Source: CAYFSS01 sp964345975
Lineage (GTDB): Bacteria > Bacillota > Clostridia > Saccharofermentanales > Fastidiosipilaceae
Assembly: GCA_964345975.1 (NCBI GenBank)
Contig: CAYFSS010000001.1
Span: 1 to 64,000, forward strand
DNA: 64,000 bases
Direction of reading: 5' to 3'
The position numbers and the translations under genes are program-made. How positions within the stretch are numbered: position 1 is the stretch's first letter; the number at the start of each line of letters is the position of its first letter. Of this stretch, positions 7,914 to 18,831 are shown piece by piece. The notes beneath the pieces were generated by a model, which saw only the letters and a list, made by a program, of their open reading frames with translations, searched no databases and had not been told where the DNA came from.

Positions 7914-9532
7914 ATGCCTTCAGCTCTTTCTGCGGATCCAAAGCGTTCCAGTAAATGCTCGCGCACTTGGTCCGGTGATAATTGAGTGGTGTGACGGACG
8001 GGCTTTTGTGTGAGATCGAGCAAGCTATCAGGGATAGGCATATCGGACTCACGCTCAATGCGTGCTTGGAGTTCATGGGGCTCCAGGCCTTCCACACGTT
8101 TGGGACCAAAGATTGCATTCGCAACGGTATCGGGGAATTTATAGGGGCTTGCGGTAGAGACAATGATGCAAGGATACGTTTCCTTCTGGCGATCATGAAC
8201 TTGCTTTAGGGCCTCGAAAGCTACCGCCGTATGAGGATCGATGATGTGGTCGAAACGATGGTAGACCTCTCGGATGCTGCGTTCGACAGCCTTGTCCCTC
8301 GCATAAGCTGCGCGAAACTCTTTCTTAGTGCGCCGAAAGGTCCTCTCATCGATCTTATACTGACCATCCTCGCGCAATTCATCCATCCACTGGCGAATCT
8401 TCTCCGCATTATGCTTCGTAAGTTCAAAGAGCAATCGCTCGAGATTACTGGAGACAAGAATATCCATCGAGGGTGATGTGGTTCTATGGAGCTTGTCGCC
8501 CGGACTATAAATGCCCTTCTGGAAGAATTGGGTCAGAACGTTATTGCGATTTGAAGCACAGATAAGTTGACGAATAGGGACACCCATTTGTTTCGCATAC
8601 CAGGCAGCCAAGATATTCCCGAAATTACCGCTTGGCACACAGACATCGAAAGGGATTGCCAGGTGGTCAAGAGACTTTTCTTTCTCCGCTTCGATCGCCT
8701 CTTCATGACGCGTGGATTTGCGATGCTCATCTTCCCTGTCGTACCACTGACTTGCCTGATGATTACCTTCGCCTCCGAGAAGTTTCACGTAGCCGGAAAC
8801 GTAATAGACCATTTGAGCAACTAAACGTGCCCAGTTAATGGAGTTCGCCGAGCTCAAGCGCAGACCGATGGCATCCATCTCAGCGTTAAAATCTACATCG
8901 GCAAAGAGTTCTTTAACGGTGCGTTGGGCTGCATCGAAGTCCCCTTCAATTGCGATGACTTCACTATCTTCTCCTTCAGCGGTGATCATCTGGAGCTCTT
9001 GAAGTGCGGCAACCCCATGCTTCGGATAGAGCACAGCGATCGCAAAGGCATCGTTATCTTTAAAAGCCTCGAGAGCCGCTGTTCCGGTATCACCACTGGT
9101 AGCCGTGAGGATCAAGAAACGTTGATCTACACCTTTCTTCTTTAGCGCAAGGGCTTGAAGTTCCGGTAATAATTGGAGGGCTAGATCCTTAAAAGCAGCC
9201 GTTGGACCATGCCATAGTTCAAGCATCTGAAGGCTCGGATCAAAGGGATTAAGCCTTGTTAATGGGGCGGGTTCAGGGTCGAAAACGGAAGGGTTATAGA
9301 CTTTACGACAGATCGTCGTCAACTCTTCTTGCGAGAACGAGGGGAAGAATAGCCCTAAAACCTCTGCGGCTCTATCCGCATAATCCAAATCTATAAGACG
9401 GTCGAAGAATGACGGCTCCAGCTCCGGTATCGTTTCCGGTACAAAGAGACCACCGTCAGGCGCCAGCCCTTCAAGGATGACGGTCAAGTCATCGTATGTT
9501 TCACGGTTCCCACGAGTACTAACATATTTCAT
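7910..9532 (-). CDS. thrC: Threonine synthase
   Basis: PLP enzyme converting O-phosphohomoserine to threonine and phosphate. The start MKYVSTRG matches the family. The PLP lysine is Lys115 in AAFKDLAL, the phosphate-binding TSGDTG lies at 145-150, and a second conserved segment PSGNFGN is at 300-306. At 540 residues it is longer than most bacterial ThrC (about 430-500), partly because a charged stretch at about 252-290 (GGEGNHQASQWYDRED and on) sits between two core segments. It overlaps folC by 14 bases, so the two are probably co-transcribed. The threonine catabolic pair tdh-kbl lies 5 kb away on the other strand. Confidence 0.95.
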   Translation of the reverse strand: MKYVSTRGNRETYDDLTVILEGLAPDGGLFVPETIPELEPSFFDRLIDLDYADRAAEVLGLFFPSFSQEELTTICRKVYNPSVFDPEPAPLTRLNPFDPSLQMLELWHGPTAAFKDLALQLLPELQALALKKKGVDQRFLILTATSGDTGTAALEAFKDNDAFAIAVLYPKHGVAALQELQMITAEGEDSEVIAIEGDFDAAQRTVKELFADVDFNAEMDAIGLRLSSANSINWARLVAQMVYYVSGYVKLLGGEGNHQASQWYDREDEHRKSTRHEEAIEAEKEKSLDHLAIPFDVCVPSGNFGNILAAWYAKQMGVPIRQLICASNRNNVLTQFFQKGIYSPGDKLHRTTSPSMDILVSSNLERLLFELTKHNAEKIRQWMDELREDGQYKIDERTFRRTKKEFRAAYARDKAVERSIREVYHRFDHIIDPHTAVAFEALKQVHDRQKETYPCIIVSTASPYKFPDTVANAIFGPKRVEGLEPHELQARIERESDMPIPDSLLDLTQKPVRHTTQLSPDQVREHLLERFGSAERAEGI

Positions 9533-10922
9533 GCTTCACCTCATTGTTCTGAGCCCTATTATACGCTCTACGCACTTCCGTCTTTAGGGGGCCTATGAGA
9601 TAGAAAGATCCCCATGCTACAACTACTGCTTGATCCTCATGCGCTTGGAACAAAAATTCTTGCAGCTCATCCCAGGTTCCCGCCTTAACCTCTAGGAGCG
9701 GATCGATGGCTGCGATATGCTCAGCTAAAGCTTGTGGATTGAGCGCTCTTGGATTCCGGGCTTCCAAACAAAGACAGTGTGTTTTGATGAGGCTCGGGTG
9801 TTCGAAATAAAGACGAAGCATCGTCGCATAGTCTTTATCCTCAAGAAGTCCAACCACGGTGTAGAGCTTCCGACCGGGTAAGAGGGCTCTTAAATTTCGC
9901 ACAAGGGCAGCCGTTGATTCGGGATTGTGAGCGCCATCGATAATGACAGGTGGATCACGCAAGATCTGCTCAAAACGACCGGGCCACTGTGCAAGGGAAA
10001 CGCCTAAGGTTGCCGCATCAAAATAAACCTCATTGGATAGGATGTGGCGAGTAGCAGCAAGTGCCAGGGCTGCATTTTCCGTTTGAAAATCTGCCACGAG
10101 ACGGGTGGTCAATTCCAAGCCCGTAGGGTAATGCTTAAACACTTGATAGTCGATGGAACGCGACTCGGTTGAAACGGCTTCACTGGATACGATCTCCAGC
10201 GGTGCACCGATCTGCTCACAGCGTTCCTCCATCACCTCTCGCACGATCTGTGCTTCTTCCGGACTTAGGACACCATCCTGAGGATCGTAGAGGATGACGG
10301 GCGTGGGAGCTTTGATGATTCCGGCTTTGTTTTCTGCAATTTGACGGATCTCATGACCTAGAACATCTTCGTGATCGTATGAGATCGTGGTAATGATATG
10401 GGCTATCGCACCGGGAATGATGTTCGTGGCATCCTTGGTACCGCCCAGTCCGGTCTCCAAGACAACGATGTCACATGCTTCCGCTGCAAAATGGAGAAAT
10501 GCCATCAAGGTCAAGAGCTCAAAATGCGTAGGATGTTGATTCTCGGGAAGCTCCAGTTCTTTGATCGCTTGTTGTAGGGTCTCAGCCCAGCGAACAAGAT
10601 CTTCGTCACGAAATTCTCCTGTCGTAGGATCTTCTTGCCAGCGATTTAAACCGGCACGACCGTCCAGAATGCGGATCCTTTCGCCGAACCGCTCGAGGTA
10701 AGGTGAAATAAAGAGCCCGACTTTGAGATCTGCAGCTGCCAGGATCGATGCAGTGAAGGACGTTGTCGAACCTTTACCGTTGGTTCCGGCCAAGTGAACA
10801 AAACGAAGCTTCTTCTCGGGATGACCCAAGTGCTCCAAGAGATCATGCATGCGCTCTAAGCCTAAGCGCGAGCCATGCCGCATGCTGCCAATAAGCCATT
10901 CGTAAGCTTGTGCGTAATCCAT
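9519..10922 (-). CDS. folC: Bifunctional folylpolyglutamate/dihydrofolate synthase
   Basis: Mur-ligase family enzyme that adds glutamate to (dihydro)folates using ATP. Seen: the P-loop AGTNGKGSTTSF, the metal and folate-binding ETGLGGTKDATN, the SYDHEDVLG segment, and the C-terminal domain IDGAHNPESTAAL. The 467 residues are typical. The ATG overlaps the stop of the upstream HD nucleotidase gene by one base (TAATG), and its end overlaps thrC, so translation is coupled both ways. FPGS-only versus dual FPGS/DHFS activity cannot be told from the sequence. Confidence 0.94.
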   Translation of the reverse strand: MDYAQAYEWLIGSMRHGSRLGLERMHDLLEHLGHPEKKLRFVHLAGTNGKGSTTSFTASILAAADLKVGLFISPYLERFGERIRILDGRAGLNRWQEDPTTGEFRDEDLVRWAETLQQAIKELELPENQHPTHFELLTLMAFLHFAAEACDIVVLETGLGGTKDATNIIPGAIAHIITTISYDHEDVLGHEIRQIAENKAGIIKAPTPVILYDPQDGVLSPEEAQIVREVMEERCEQIGAPLEIVSSEAVSTESRSIDYQVFKHYPTGLELTTRLVADFQTENAALALAATRHILSNEVYFDAATLGVSLAQWPGRFEQILRDPPVIIDGAHNPESTAALVRNLRALLPGRKLYTVVGLLEDKDYATMLRLYFEHPSLIKTHCLCLEARNPRALNPQALAEHIAAIDPLLEVKAGTWDELQEFLFQAHEDQAVVVAWGSFYLIGPLKTEVRRAYNRAQNNEVKHEIC

Positions 10923-11560
10923 TAACCGTTTCTCCTAGCATCGAAACTTTCTTTAAGTTCATCCAGGGAAGCCTCGTATGTTGGAACAAAGACCTCTAGA
11001 AAGATCTCTGCTTCGGGGCAGTTCAAGCCATGGATTTTCTGTTTAGTACTTAATGCAGCATCAGCAAATTCATTATTTCCCAAGCGTATCTCTTCTTTGC
11101 ATTTGAGGTATGCCGAGATTGAATCGGCTGCTTTGAGCCAGAGACGAAGCTGCTGTTCTTCACGTTCATCTTCTAAAGGTTCAAGTCCCATAGGACGTGC
11201 ATAGAGAGCCCTGTACTCTTCCGGGAGAGTCTTGAGCATACTTTCTTCTGCTATATGTTCAATCTCCGCATAAGCTGCTCTGAGTTCATCGCTAAAGTAT
11301 TTGATGGGGGTCGGTAGATCTCCCGTAAGTACCTCGGAGCTATCATGAAAGATCGTCCGAGCTAAGAGCTGGCCTAAGTCCACGGGTGGCTCTTCCCCGG
11401 GATGTTCGGCGCACCATATTTGATAGAGCGCATGAACGATATAACTGACCTGATAGGTATGATCAGCGACCGTTTCTCTTTGGTTGGAACGCATGAGACT
11501 CCAGCGTTCGATATAACGCAGTCGATCGAGGAGTGCATAGAAGGAATAATGCTTAGCCAT
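10922..11560 (-). CDS. yfbR: HD-domain 5'-deoxynucleotidase, YfbR-like
   Basis: A 212-residue HD-superfamily protein resembling E. coli YfbR, which dephosphorylates deoxynucleoside monophosphates. Seen: RETVADHTYQV supplies the first His, IFHDSSEVLTGD the HD pair, and LWLKAADSISAYLKC the last metal-binding Asp and the conserved helix. The start MAKHYSFYALLDRLRYIERW aligns with the family. One-base overlap with folC downstream. An intergenic stretch of 86 bases separates it from pcrA. The role is probably dNTP-pool homeostasis. Confidence 0.85.
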   Translation of the reverse strand: MAKHYSFYALLDRLRYIERWSLMRSNQRETVADHTYQVSYIVHALYQIWCAEHPGEEPPVDLGQLLARTIFHDSSEVLTGDLPTPIKYFSDELRAAYAEIEHIAEESMLKTLPEEYRALYARPMGLEPLEDEREEQQLRLWLKAADSISAYLKCKEEIRLGNNEFADAALSTKQKIHGLNCPEAEIFLEVFVPTYEASLDELKESFDARRNG

Positions 11561-11646
11561 GTTTAAGCCTCTTGAGACAGATGTCCGTGTCTATGTCGTT
11601 GAATGCGACGGTTGTTTGGAGTAGTGCATAAAGCTTCATGAACCAT

Positions 11647-14172
11647 TTATACACGGATCAGTTTGGCAGATTTAGCGAGAAGTCTCTTCTGCCCCTTGGT
11701 GTCAAAACGTATGACGACAATAGCATCTCCGGCTGCCGCCTCGCTGGCTAGCACAGTTCCCTCGCCAAAACGTTGATGCTTAACACGCATCCCGCGTTGT
11801 ATTTCTTGGGGCTCGAGGACGTCTTCAACAGGGATGGCAGGATCATTCGGCCATAGACCTCCCAGCTTGTTGCCGCGACGAAAATTTCTATCAAACGTTG
11901 GTTTCTGTCTTGGTTTCCCGAGTCCACCCGCAATCACATCGGTGTTTGCTGCAGCGCCATCACTGCCGAAGTTGACGGGAGCTGCTGTTCCCTGCCAAGC
12001 GAAACGCTCCCCTGTGAAGTGTGGGATTGGATTGAGTGGCATCTCGATGAACTCTTCGGGTATCTCAGTCAAGAATCGCGATACGGGATTCATCTGCGTT
12101 TGACCGAAGAGCAACCTACGCTTTGCAGCACAAAGATAGAGCTTCTTCTTTGCCCTTGTGATTCCCACATAGGCTAAGCGTCGCTCTTCTTCCAATTCTT
12201 TCTCCGACTCCAGAACTCGATAGCTTGGGAAGACACTTTCTTCAACTCCGACGATGAAGACATGGTCAAATTCCAGACCCTTGGCTGAATGGAGCGTCAT
12301 GAGCTGGACGGCATCGAGGGTGCCACCTTCATCTTGATCGGTTTGGAGTGCTGCATTTTGGACATAGGAGGTAATGATCTGTTCCAAGGAAGCTGTCTCT
12401 TCCCCTGCTGCAACGTTATCTGAAGCATTCGCTCCTCCCTGAGGGGGTGAAGCGACCGATGGCATCGCAGGTGAAACGATTCCTAACAGAGCATCCGTAT
12501 TGATCCGGGGCGTGGACGACTCGATCTCTGCAGCTGCCAGCTCTTCAACCGTGAAATCCCAGTCTTCAACCAAAGACATGGTTTCGCTGAAATCCATCAC
12601 GTCGGACAGCATTTCGCGCAGGTTCTCCAGTCTATTGACGCTTTCTTCACGTTGTTTTCCACTTGCTTGCGCCAGTTCTTCGAGGATGCCGGACTCATTT
12701 TGAACAGCATCGACAAACTCAGACGGACTGAGCTCATTGCTAAACATCATTTGACGAAGCTTCAGGATCATATGAACGAAGTTTTCGAGGACTCGGGCGA
12801 TCCTTGAAAGTTCGGGATACTCGGAGGCATGAAGACAAACGAAAAAAAACGGTTCACCGGTACGAAGCGCAATATCTTCCAAGCTTCTTTGGCTCACTTC
12901 ACCCATCCCACGACGTGGGACATTGATGATCCTCAAGAAGCTAACATTGTCAGTTGGATCCAAGATAAGGCGTAGATAAGCCAGAATATCTTTAATTTCT
13001 TTGCGATCATAGAAGCGCTGACCACCATAAATTCGACAAGGTATCCCCAGACGGTTCAAAGCAGCTTCAGGATTACGAGAAAGAGCATTGAGGCGATAGA
13101 GAATAGCAAAATTCTGATACTTACGCTTTCCGGCTCGAACCAATCTCGCAATTTCTGAGGCAATATACATTGCTTCTTCATTTTGATCTTCTGCCAAGAC
13201 AAGACTGATTTTCTCGCCATCGCCTGACTCAGTCCAGAGTCGCTTAGATTTACGGCCACGGTTGTTTTTGATGACGGCATTGGCAGCCCCTAAGACACTG
13301 CCGGTGGAGCGATAGTTCTGCTCCAATTTGATAACTTTTGTCCCGGGGAAATCTTTCTCGAAGTTCAAGATATTACTGATATCAGCGCCACGGAATGCAT
13401 AGATAGATTGGTCGTCATCACCGACAACACAAAGATTTTGATGCTTCTCAGCTAAGAGGTACACCAATTCGTATTGCACTCGGTTCGTATCCTGATACTC
13501 ATCTACAAGAATCTGCGTAAAACGGTTGCGATAAAGATCCAAGACATCCGGATGCTCACGTAGGAGTTTCAGAGCATTGACCAGGATATCATCGAAGTCC
13601 ATCGCATCTTTACGTTTTACTTCATCTTGATATGCCTCATAGATCTTAGCCATGCGATCTTCGTAATAATTCTGCGCTTCATCCCTATAGTCCGCAGGAC
13701 TGATCAATTTATTCTTAGCGCCGGAGATTGCACTTAATACCCGATTGGGCTGGAAATCGGCTGCATCGATATTGAGCTGACGCAATACCTCCTTGACCAC
13801 CGCTTGCTGATCCGCTCGATCAAAGATTAGAAATCGTTCCGTGTAACCCAATCGTTCGCCGAAACGTCTTAGGATACGGACCATCATGCTATGGAAAGTC
13901 CCTATCCACATGGCTCGCACGTTATCACCTACAAGAGCTTCGACACGTTCTCGCATCTCTTTAGCTGCCTTGTTGGTAAAGGTGATCGCGAGAATATTGC
14001 GCGGCTCACAGATTCCTGTGTCGATAAGGCGCGCTATGCGATATGTAATGACGCGCGTCTTCCCTGAGCCGGCTCCGGCTAGGACTAGCAAGGGACCTTC
14101 TTGATGATTCACGGCATCATATTGGGCGGGATTTAATTCGTCCATAAACGAAGCGGAATGAGTTTCTGACAA
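11647..14172 (-). CDS. pcrA: ATP-dependent DNA helicase PcrA (UvrD/Rep family)
   Basis: Superfamily 1A 3'-5' helicase of DNA repair and plasmid or phage replication. Seen: Walker A LAGAGSGKTRVITYR, FTNKAAKEM (motif Ia), DEYQDTN (motif II), GDDDQSIYAFRGA (motif III), LEQNYRS (motif IV), the long HSAKGLEFDHVF (motif V) and ITRAKKKLYL (motif VI), and a C-terminal Tudor-like segment GMRVKHQRFGEGTVL. I place the start at a TTG (14172) because AGGTG sits 5 bases before it. The family alignment would also allow ATG at 14145 (MDELNPAQ), which has no ribosome site. Residues around the 2B/1B junction include a low-complexity Ala/Ser insert near 12430-12500. Confidence 0.93.
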   Translation of the reverse strand: MSETHSASFMDELNPAQYDAVNHQEGPLLVLAGAGSGKTRVITYRIARLIDTGICEPRNILAITFTNKAAKEMRERVEALVGDNVRAMWIGTFHSMMVRILRRFGERLGYTERFLIFDRADQQAVVKEVLRQLNIDAADFQPNRVLSAISGAKNKLISPADYRDEAQNYYEDRMAKIYEAYQDEVKRKDAMDFDDILVNALKLLREHPDVLDLYRNRFTQILVDEYQDTNRVQYELVYLLAEKHQNLCVVGDDDQSIYAFRGADISNILNFEKDFPGTKVIKLEQNYRSTGSVLGAANAVIKNNRGRKSKRLWTESGDGEKISLVLAEDQNEEAMYIASEIARLVRAGKRKYQNFAILYRLNALSRNPEAALNRLGIPCRIYGGQRFYDRKEIKDILAYLRLILDPTDNVSFLRIINVPRRGMGEVSQRSLEDIALRTGEPFFFVCLHASEYPELSRIARVLENFVHMILKLRQMMFSNELSPSEFVDAVQNESGILEELAQASGKQREESVNRLENLREMLSDVMDFSETMSLVEDWDFTVEELAAAEIESSTPRINTDALLGIVSPAMPSVASPPQGGANASDNVAAGEETASLEQIITSYVQNAALQTDQDEGGTLDAVQLMTLHSAKGLEFDHVFIVGVEESVFPSYRVLESEKELEEERRLAYVGITRAKKKLYLCAAKRRLLFGQTQMNPVSRFLTEIPEEFIEMPLNPIPHFTGERFAWQGTAAPVNFGSDGAAANTDVIAGGLGKPRQKPTFDRNFRRGNKLGGLWPNDPAIPVEDVLEPQEIQRGMRVKHQRFGEGTVLASEAAAGDAIVVIRFDTKGQKRLLAKSAKLIRV

Positions 14173-14280
14173 AGCGACACCTACTTTCAAGCCTCCCACA
14201 GCAAAGATGTGAATCAAATCAAAATCCTCTGCTTGGGAAGTCAAACGAACTTTGATTATAGCAAGGAGTAGAGGGCTAAG

Positions 14281-14308
14281 AAAAGGGCAGGTCGCGCAGG
14301 ACCTGCCC
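14281..14308 (-). terminator. Intrinsic terminator of hpf
   Basis: A perfect 9-bp GC-rich stem, GGGCAGGTC with GACCTGCCC, is followed on the minus strand by TTTT. Confidence 0.85.
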
Positions 14309-14334
14309 AGTTACAAGAGCAATATCACTTTCTC

Positions 14335-14883
14335 CTAGTATTGAGGTTCAAGCACACCGTAGTTTCCATCATGGCGTCTATACACGACACAAACTTTGTC
14401 GGTTTCTGAGGATAGATAGACAAAGAAACTATGCCCGAGCATCTCCATCTGAAGGACCGCCTCTTCATCGGACATGGGATAAACATCAAATTCCTTATGA
14501 CGGACGATTTCACCGGCAGACTCAAATTCTTCCTCTTCCGTTACTTCTGCTTCATCGAATGAAGCTAAACTTGCTTCGAGGTAAGAATACTTATTCTTGT
14601 GATTGCGGAAACGAGTCTTATGGCGGCGTAATTGGCGACCCAGAATATCGACACACGAGTCGAGAGCAGTCCTAGCGTCTATGTCTGTCTCTTCTGAACG
14701 ATAGTAGTGAGAGCCGATCCGAAGGGTTAATTCACAGGTCACCAGATCATGGCTCGCAGTATATTTCACGCTGACATCAGTCTGTCCATCGAAGTAGCGC
14801 TGATACTTTGAGATCTTCGTACGGGTGAGTTCATCAAGTTGCTCGTTGACCCTCATTCCGACACCTTGTATACGTACCTGCAT
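14335..14883 (-). CDS. hpf: Ribosome hibernation promoting factor, long form
   Basis: The N-terminal domain (about 1-105) is the HPF/YfiA ribosome-binding fold with MQVRIQGVGMRVNEQLDEL. The C-terminal domain (about 125-182), including IVRHKEFDVYPMSDEEAVLQ, is the dimerisation segment that pairs 70S ribosomes into 100S dimers in Firmicutes. The 182 residues are typical of the long form. It is flanked by terminators on both sides, so it is a single-gene unit. The linker at about 108-122 is acidic (EAEVTEEEEFESAGE). Confidence 0.95.
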   Translation of the reverse strand: MQVRIQGVGMRVNEQLDELTRTKISKYQRYFDGQTDVSVKYTASHDLVTCELTLRIGSHYYRSEETDIDARTALDSCVDILGRQLRRHKTRFRNHKNKYSYLEASLASFDEAEVTEEEEFESAGEIVRHKEFDVYPMSDEEAVLQMEMLGHSFFVYLSSETDKVCVVYRRHDGNYGVLEPQY

Positions 14884-14948
14884 ATTTTCCTCTCTTTCAT
14901 AGCCCTGAGGCTGTCTTTTTATATGTTGAGTATAACATCAGCCTAAAC

Positions 14949-14978
14949 AAAAAGGACGTCCACCAAAGTAGACGTCCT
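14949..14978 (-). terminator. Intrinsic terminator of gap
   Basis: The stem AGGACGTC (minus strand 14978-14971) with GACGTCCT (14960-14953) is followed by TTTTT, between gap and hpf. Confidence 0.85.
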
Positions 14979-15072
14979 AGAAAAATATCGATTCTTTAGA
15001 AGTTAGACTTTATCTTATCAACCGACCTGAATCGGGCTGTTGCAACAAAGTCCTCTTCCCGATCGAATGCTC

Positions 15073-16263
<1,191 letters not shown>

Positions 16264-16295
16264 TCAGTGCCTATTCCAATTTATAAACTCTAAAA

Positions 16296-17807
16296 TTAGC
16301 GCTTAGCGTTTTTGGACTTGATCTCTGAGGCTTTACGACGGATAGCTTCGTACCCACGCTTCAAAAACAAAGAACCCATCGGAGCAGATTGGACTTCCAT
16401 ATCCTTCTCTGCGTTGATTCGCTTCAACGGGCTCTCTTGAATCTTCTCTTGATCAATCTCACGTTCTTCAATCCGGATCTCACTATTAATCTTGATCAAA
16501 GTGTAGACGATTGAGGTGACGGGAACAGCTAAGAGGAAACCGGCAAAGCCGAAGAATTTACCACCTAAGGTAACGGCGACGAAAACCCAAATCGGCGGTA
16601 AGCCTAATCGCTTGCCAACAACCCGCGGGTAAATGACATTGCCTTCAAACTGCTGCACGATGATGAAGAGCAGGACGAACCCTAAGGCTCGGCCGAGGCT
16701 CGCGGAGAAAAGAATGAGAATGAAACCCAAACCTCCTGCGATATAAGCACCGAAGATCGGGATCAAGGCAAAGATGGCAACCAGGACCGAGATGATAAGA
16801 GCATAGGGGAAACTGAAAATCGTCATTGCTATGAAGACCAAAGATCCCAGGATCATCGCTTCAATCCCTTGGGCTGTGAAATAATCCGAGAAAATTTCAC
16901 CCGATAAAGAGACGATATTGATGAGGCGATCTGCTCGTTTTTCTTTCAAGTAGGCATAGGCAATCTTTCGTGCAGAAAGTCCTAGCTTCTCCTTCTGACC
17001 TATTGCATAAAGTGCAAAGATCAAGGCTAGGAAGAACGTCAGGAACGAGTTCATGATGTTGACTGCAATGCTCAAGGTCGACCGCATGAATTCTTGTGAC
17101 CAGCTGGCAAACCAGCTGACAATACGTTCTACCGTATCTTTGTAATCAAAGGAAATCGAATTCAAGAACGCTTCAAGATCCGGATGTTCGCCGACATACG
17201 TCTCAAGCGTCGCTCCGCCTTCATTGAGGAACTTAGGCAGTTGTTTGCTCACCACTGAAATCGTCCGTTCAATTTCCGGAATGAATAAGACGACAAAAAT
17301 AGCAACCATACCAAAGATGATGATCAGGGCCAAAAGCATGGATATAGGTCGTTTGATCACCTGTCGTATTCGGTCATTCTTCCCCCATGGCTTGGAGAAG
17401 AGCCTGCGTTCAATCGAACGGGTGGGAATATTGATGATAATTGCCAAGAAAACACCAATGACAATTGGAGCCATGAGGTTCAGAAGCCTGAACACCAAGC
17501 TAGGCACGATCTGCACATTCTGTGCTAACCAATAGAACGCCATACCCAGGGCCAAGAGGAAGATCAACTGCCGCATGATCTTTGTATCGAGTGAAAGTCT
17601 CAGTCCTCTATTTTGCCGTCTCTCGGATCTGCTTGGGGCATGAACACCGGTGAGAACCGCCTGCGCTTCAGGATGCTCTATAGGTTTCGGTTCAGGATCA
17701 GGCTTCGGCTCCCCACTTTGTTCATGCTTTAACTCTTCGATAAGCTCTTGAGCATTCGTCGTATTACCGTTGTTGTTATTGTTGTTATTGTTATCGTCAT
17801 TCAACAT
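16296..17807 (-). CDS. AI-2E family transporter-like membrane protein with N-terminal poly-Asn tract
   Basis: A 503-residue polytopic membrane protein of the AI-2E/PerM (TqsA, YtvI) family. Several hydrophobic helices run from about residue 65 onward, the amphipathic loop KQLPKFLNEGGATLETYVGEH follows the first group, and the conserved IPIFGAYIAGGLGF and GFAGFLLAVPVTSIVYTL lie late. Substrate unknown; members include exporters and cation antiporters, and the name does not prove quorum-signal transport. The start is MLNDD, with GGGAGG 11 bases upstream. Eight consecutive Asn codons follow (17769-17792), then a Glu/Pro-rich cytoplasmic segment. It overlaps the upstream phosphoesterase gene by 11 bases. 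Confidence 0.85.
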   Translation of the reverse strand: MLNDDNNNNNNNNGNTTNAQELIEELKHEQSGEPKPDPEPKPIEHPEAQAVLTGVHAPSRSERRQNRGLRLSLDTKIMRQLIFLLALGMAFYWLAQNVQIVPSLVFRLLNLMAPIVIGVFLAIIINIPTRSIERRLFSKPWGKNDRIRQVIKRPISMLLALIIIFGMVAIFVVLFIPEIERTISVVSKQLPKFLNEGGATLETYVGEHPDLEAFLNSISFDYKDTVERIVSWFASWSQEFMRSTLSIAVNIMNSFLTFFLALIFALYAIGQKEKLGLSARKIAYAYLKEKRADRLINIVSLSGEIFSDYFTAQGIEAMILGSLVFIAMTIFSFPYALIISVLVAIFALIPIFGAYIAGGLGFILILFSASLGRALGFVLLFIIVQQFEGNVIYPRVVGKRLGLPPIWVFVAVTLGGKFFGFAGFLLAVPVTSIVYTLIKINSEIRIEEREIDQEKIQESPLKRINAEKDMEVQSAPMGSLFLKRGYEAIRRKASEIKSKNAKR

Positions 17808-18726
17808 CGAGCCAACGTCCTCCCGGCGTTCCAAGCTGAACTGGTTCAGAAGTACTACCATCATCATAGTAAATTCGGCTTTGGAAATTATCAGGTTCGT
17901 CTGCGCTGACCGTGATTAGTCTTGCGCCATGTCGGAAGCCCGTGTGTGAATAAGTATTATAACCTGAAGCCTGACCATACACGAGAGCAATGCCTAGGAG
18001 TTCACCATGAAAATTATTGACGTGATCATGTCCACAGAAGATTCCTCTGAAGGTTTCGGCTTCAACCATAGCAGCAAATAGGCCTGAATTGAGCGGCGAC
18101 GAGCAAACATCCTCATTAGCCTCTCCTTCGTATGCACCCCTTTGCATGAGAGTCCGATATTCCTGCAGAGGGATGTGGAGAAACAAGAGGGCTGAGGGTT
18201 TTTGTGTATTATCGTCATGCTTCATTTGATCTTCACGGAGCCAAGCGATTTGCTCGGGTTTGACGTAATCGTAATATCTAGGATCTTCCTGCATGTAGTC
18301 ACCACTATCGATGAGATAGAGACTCCAGCGCGTCTCTTCTTCCTGTACAAGGTCGATTCGATGATCGCCTACCCCGGGGCCCGTGGGATTCATATCTTTA
18401 GCGAGGCAGAACTCACTGTTCTTGACGATATAGTCAAAGATCTCGGACCGACTCGCCCCCTCTTCACTGTCATGATTACCAAAACAAAAACTCCAAGGCT
18501 TACCATAGCTATCAAAGAGTTCGATGACTTCTTGTGCAAGCTCGAGATTCTTCTCTCCATAGAGGATATCTCCGGTAAGAATGCTGAGGTCAGGTCTACA
18601 TTGCTCTAAGACTTCGCGCACAAGGTCCTTCGTCTGCTCGTCCTTATCACTGCCATCCATAAAATGAAGATCCGTAAATTGTGCGATGGTCAGTTTACCT
18701 TCAGGCGTAAATGCAATCTTTGTCAT
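17797..18726 (-). CDS. Metallophosphoesterase (calcineurin-like)
   Basis: A 309-residue calcineurin-superfamily protein. The metal-binding motifs appear in order: QFTDLHFMD (DxH), LTGDILYG (GDxx), GNHDSEEG (GNHD), LFLHIPLQEY and CGHDHVN (GHDH). The pattern resembles the Dcr2/purple-acid-phosphatase-like intracellular phosphoesterases. No signal peptide, so cytoplasmic; substrate unknown. Start MTKIAFTPEGK is chosen for AGGAGG 9 bases upstream; the 24 codons before it contain no ribosome site. Its 3' end overlaps the permease gene, so the two are probably co-expressed. Confidence 0.85.
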   Translation of the reverse strand: MTKIAFTPEGKLTIAQFTDLHFMDGSDKDEQTKDLVREVLEQCRPDLSILTGDILYGEKNLELAQEVIELFDSYGKPWSFCFGNHDSEEGASRSEIFDYIVKNSEFCLAKDMNPTGPGVGDHRIDLVQEEETRWSLYLIDSGDYMQEDPRYYDYVKPEQIAWLREDQMKHDDNTQKPSALLFLHIPLQEYRTLMQRGAYEGEANEDVCSSPLNSGLFAAMVEAETFRGIFCGHDHVNNFHGELLGIALVYGQASGYNTYSHTGFRHGARLITVSADEPDNFQSRIYYDDGSTSEPVQLGTPGGRWLDVE

Positions 18727-18791
18727 AAACAAAAGCCTCCTCAGCTTCACTTCAAAAACAGGCAATAAACACGCTAATTCTAGCGATAGAT

Positions 18792-18820
18792 TTGACAAGA
18801 TTCTATCATTTGTCTATTCT
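18792..18820 (+). promoter_or_regulatory. tRNA-Leu promoter
   Basis: A consensus TTGACA (18792-18797) and TATTCT (18815-18820) are separated by 17 bases. The tRNA begins 12 bases after the -10. Confidence 0.85.
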
Positions 18821-18831
18821 CCTATCTATTC

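Noticed and set aside
9519..9660. T-box or threonine leader upstream of thrC
   Set aside because: thrC overlaps folC and has no leader region, so no riboswitch or T-box can be there.
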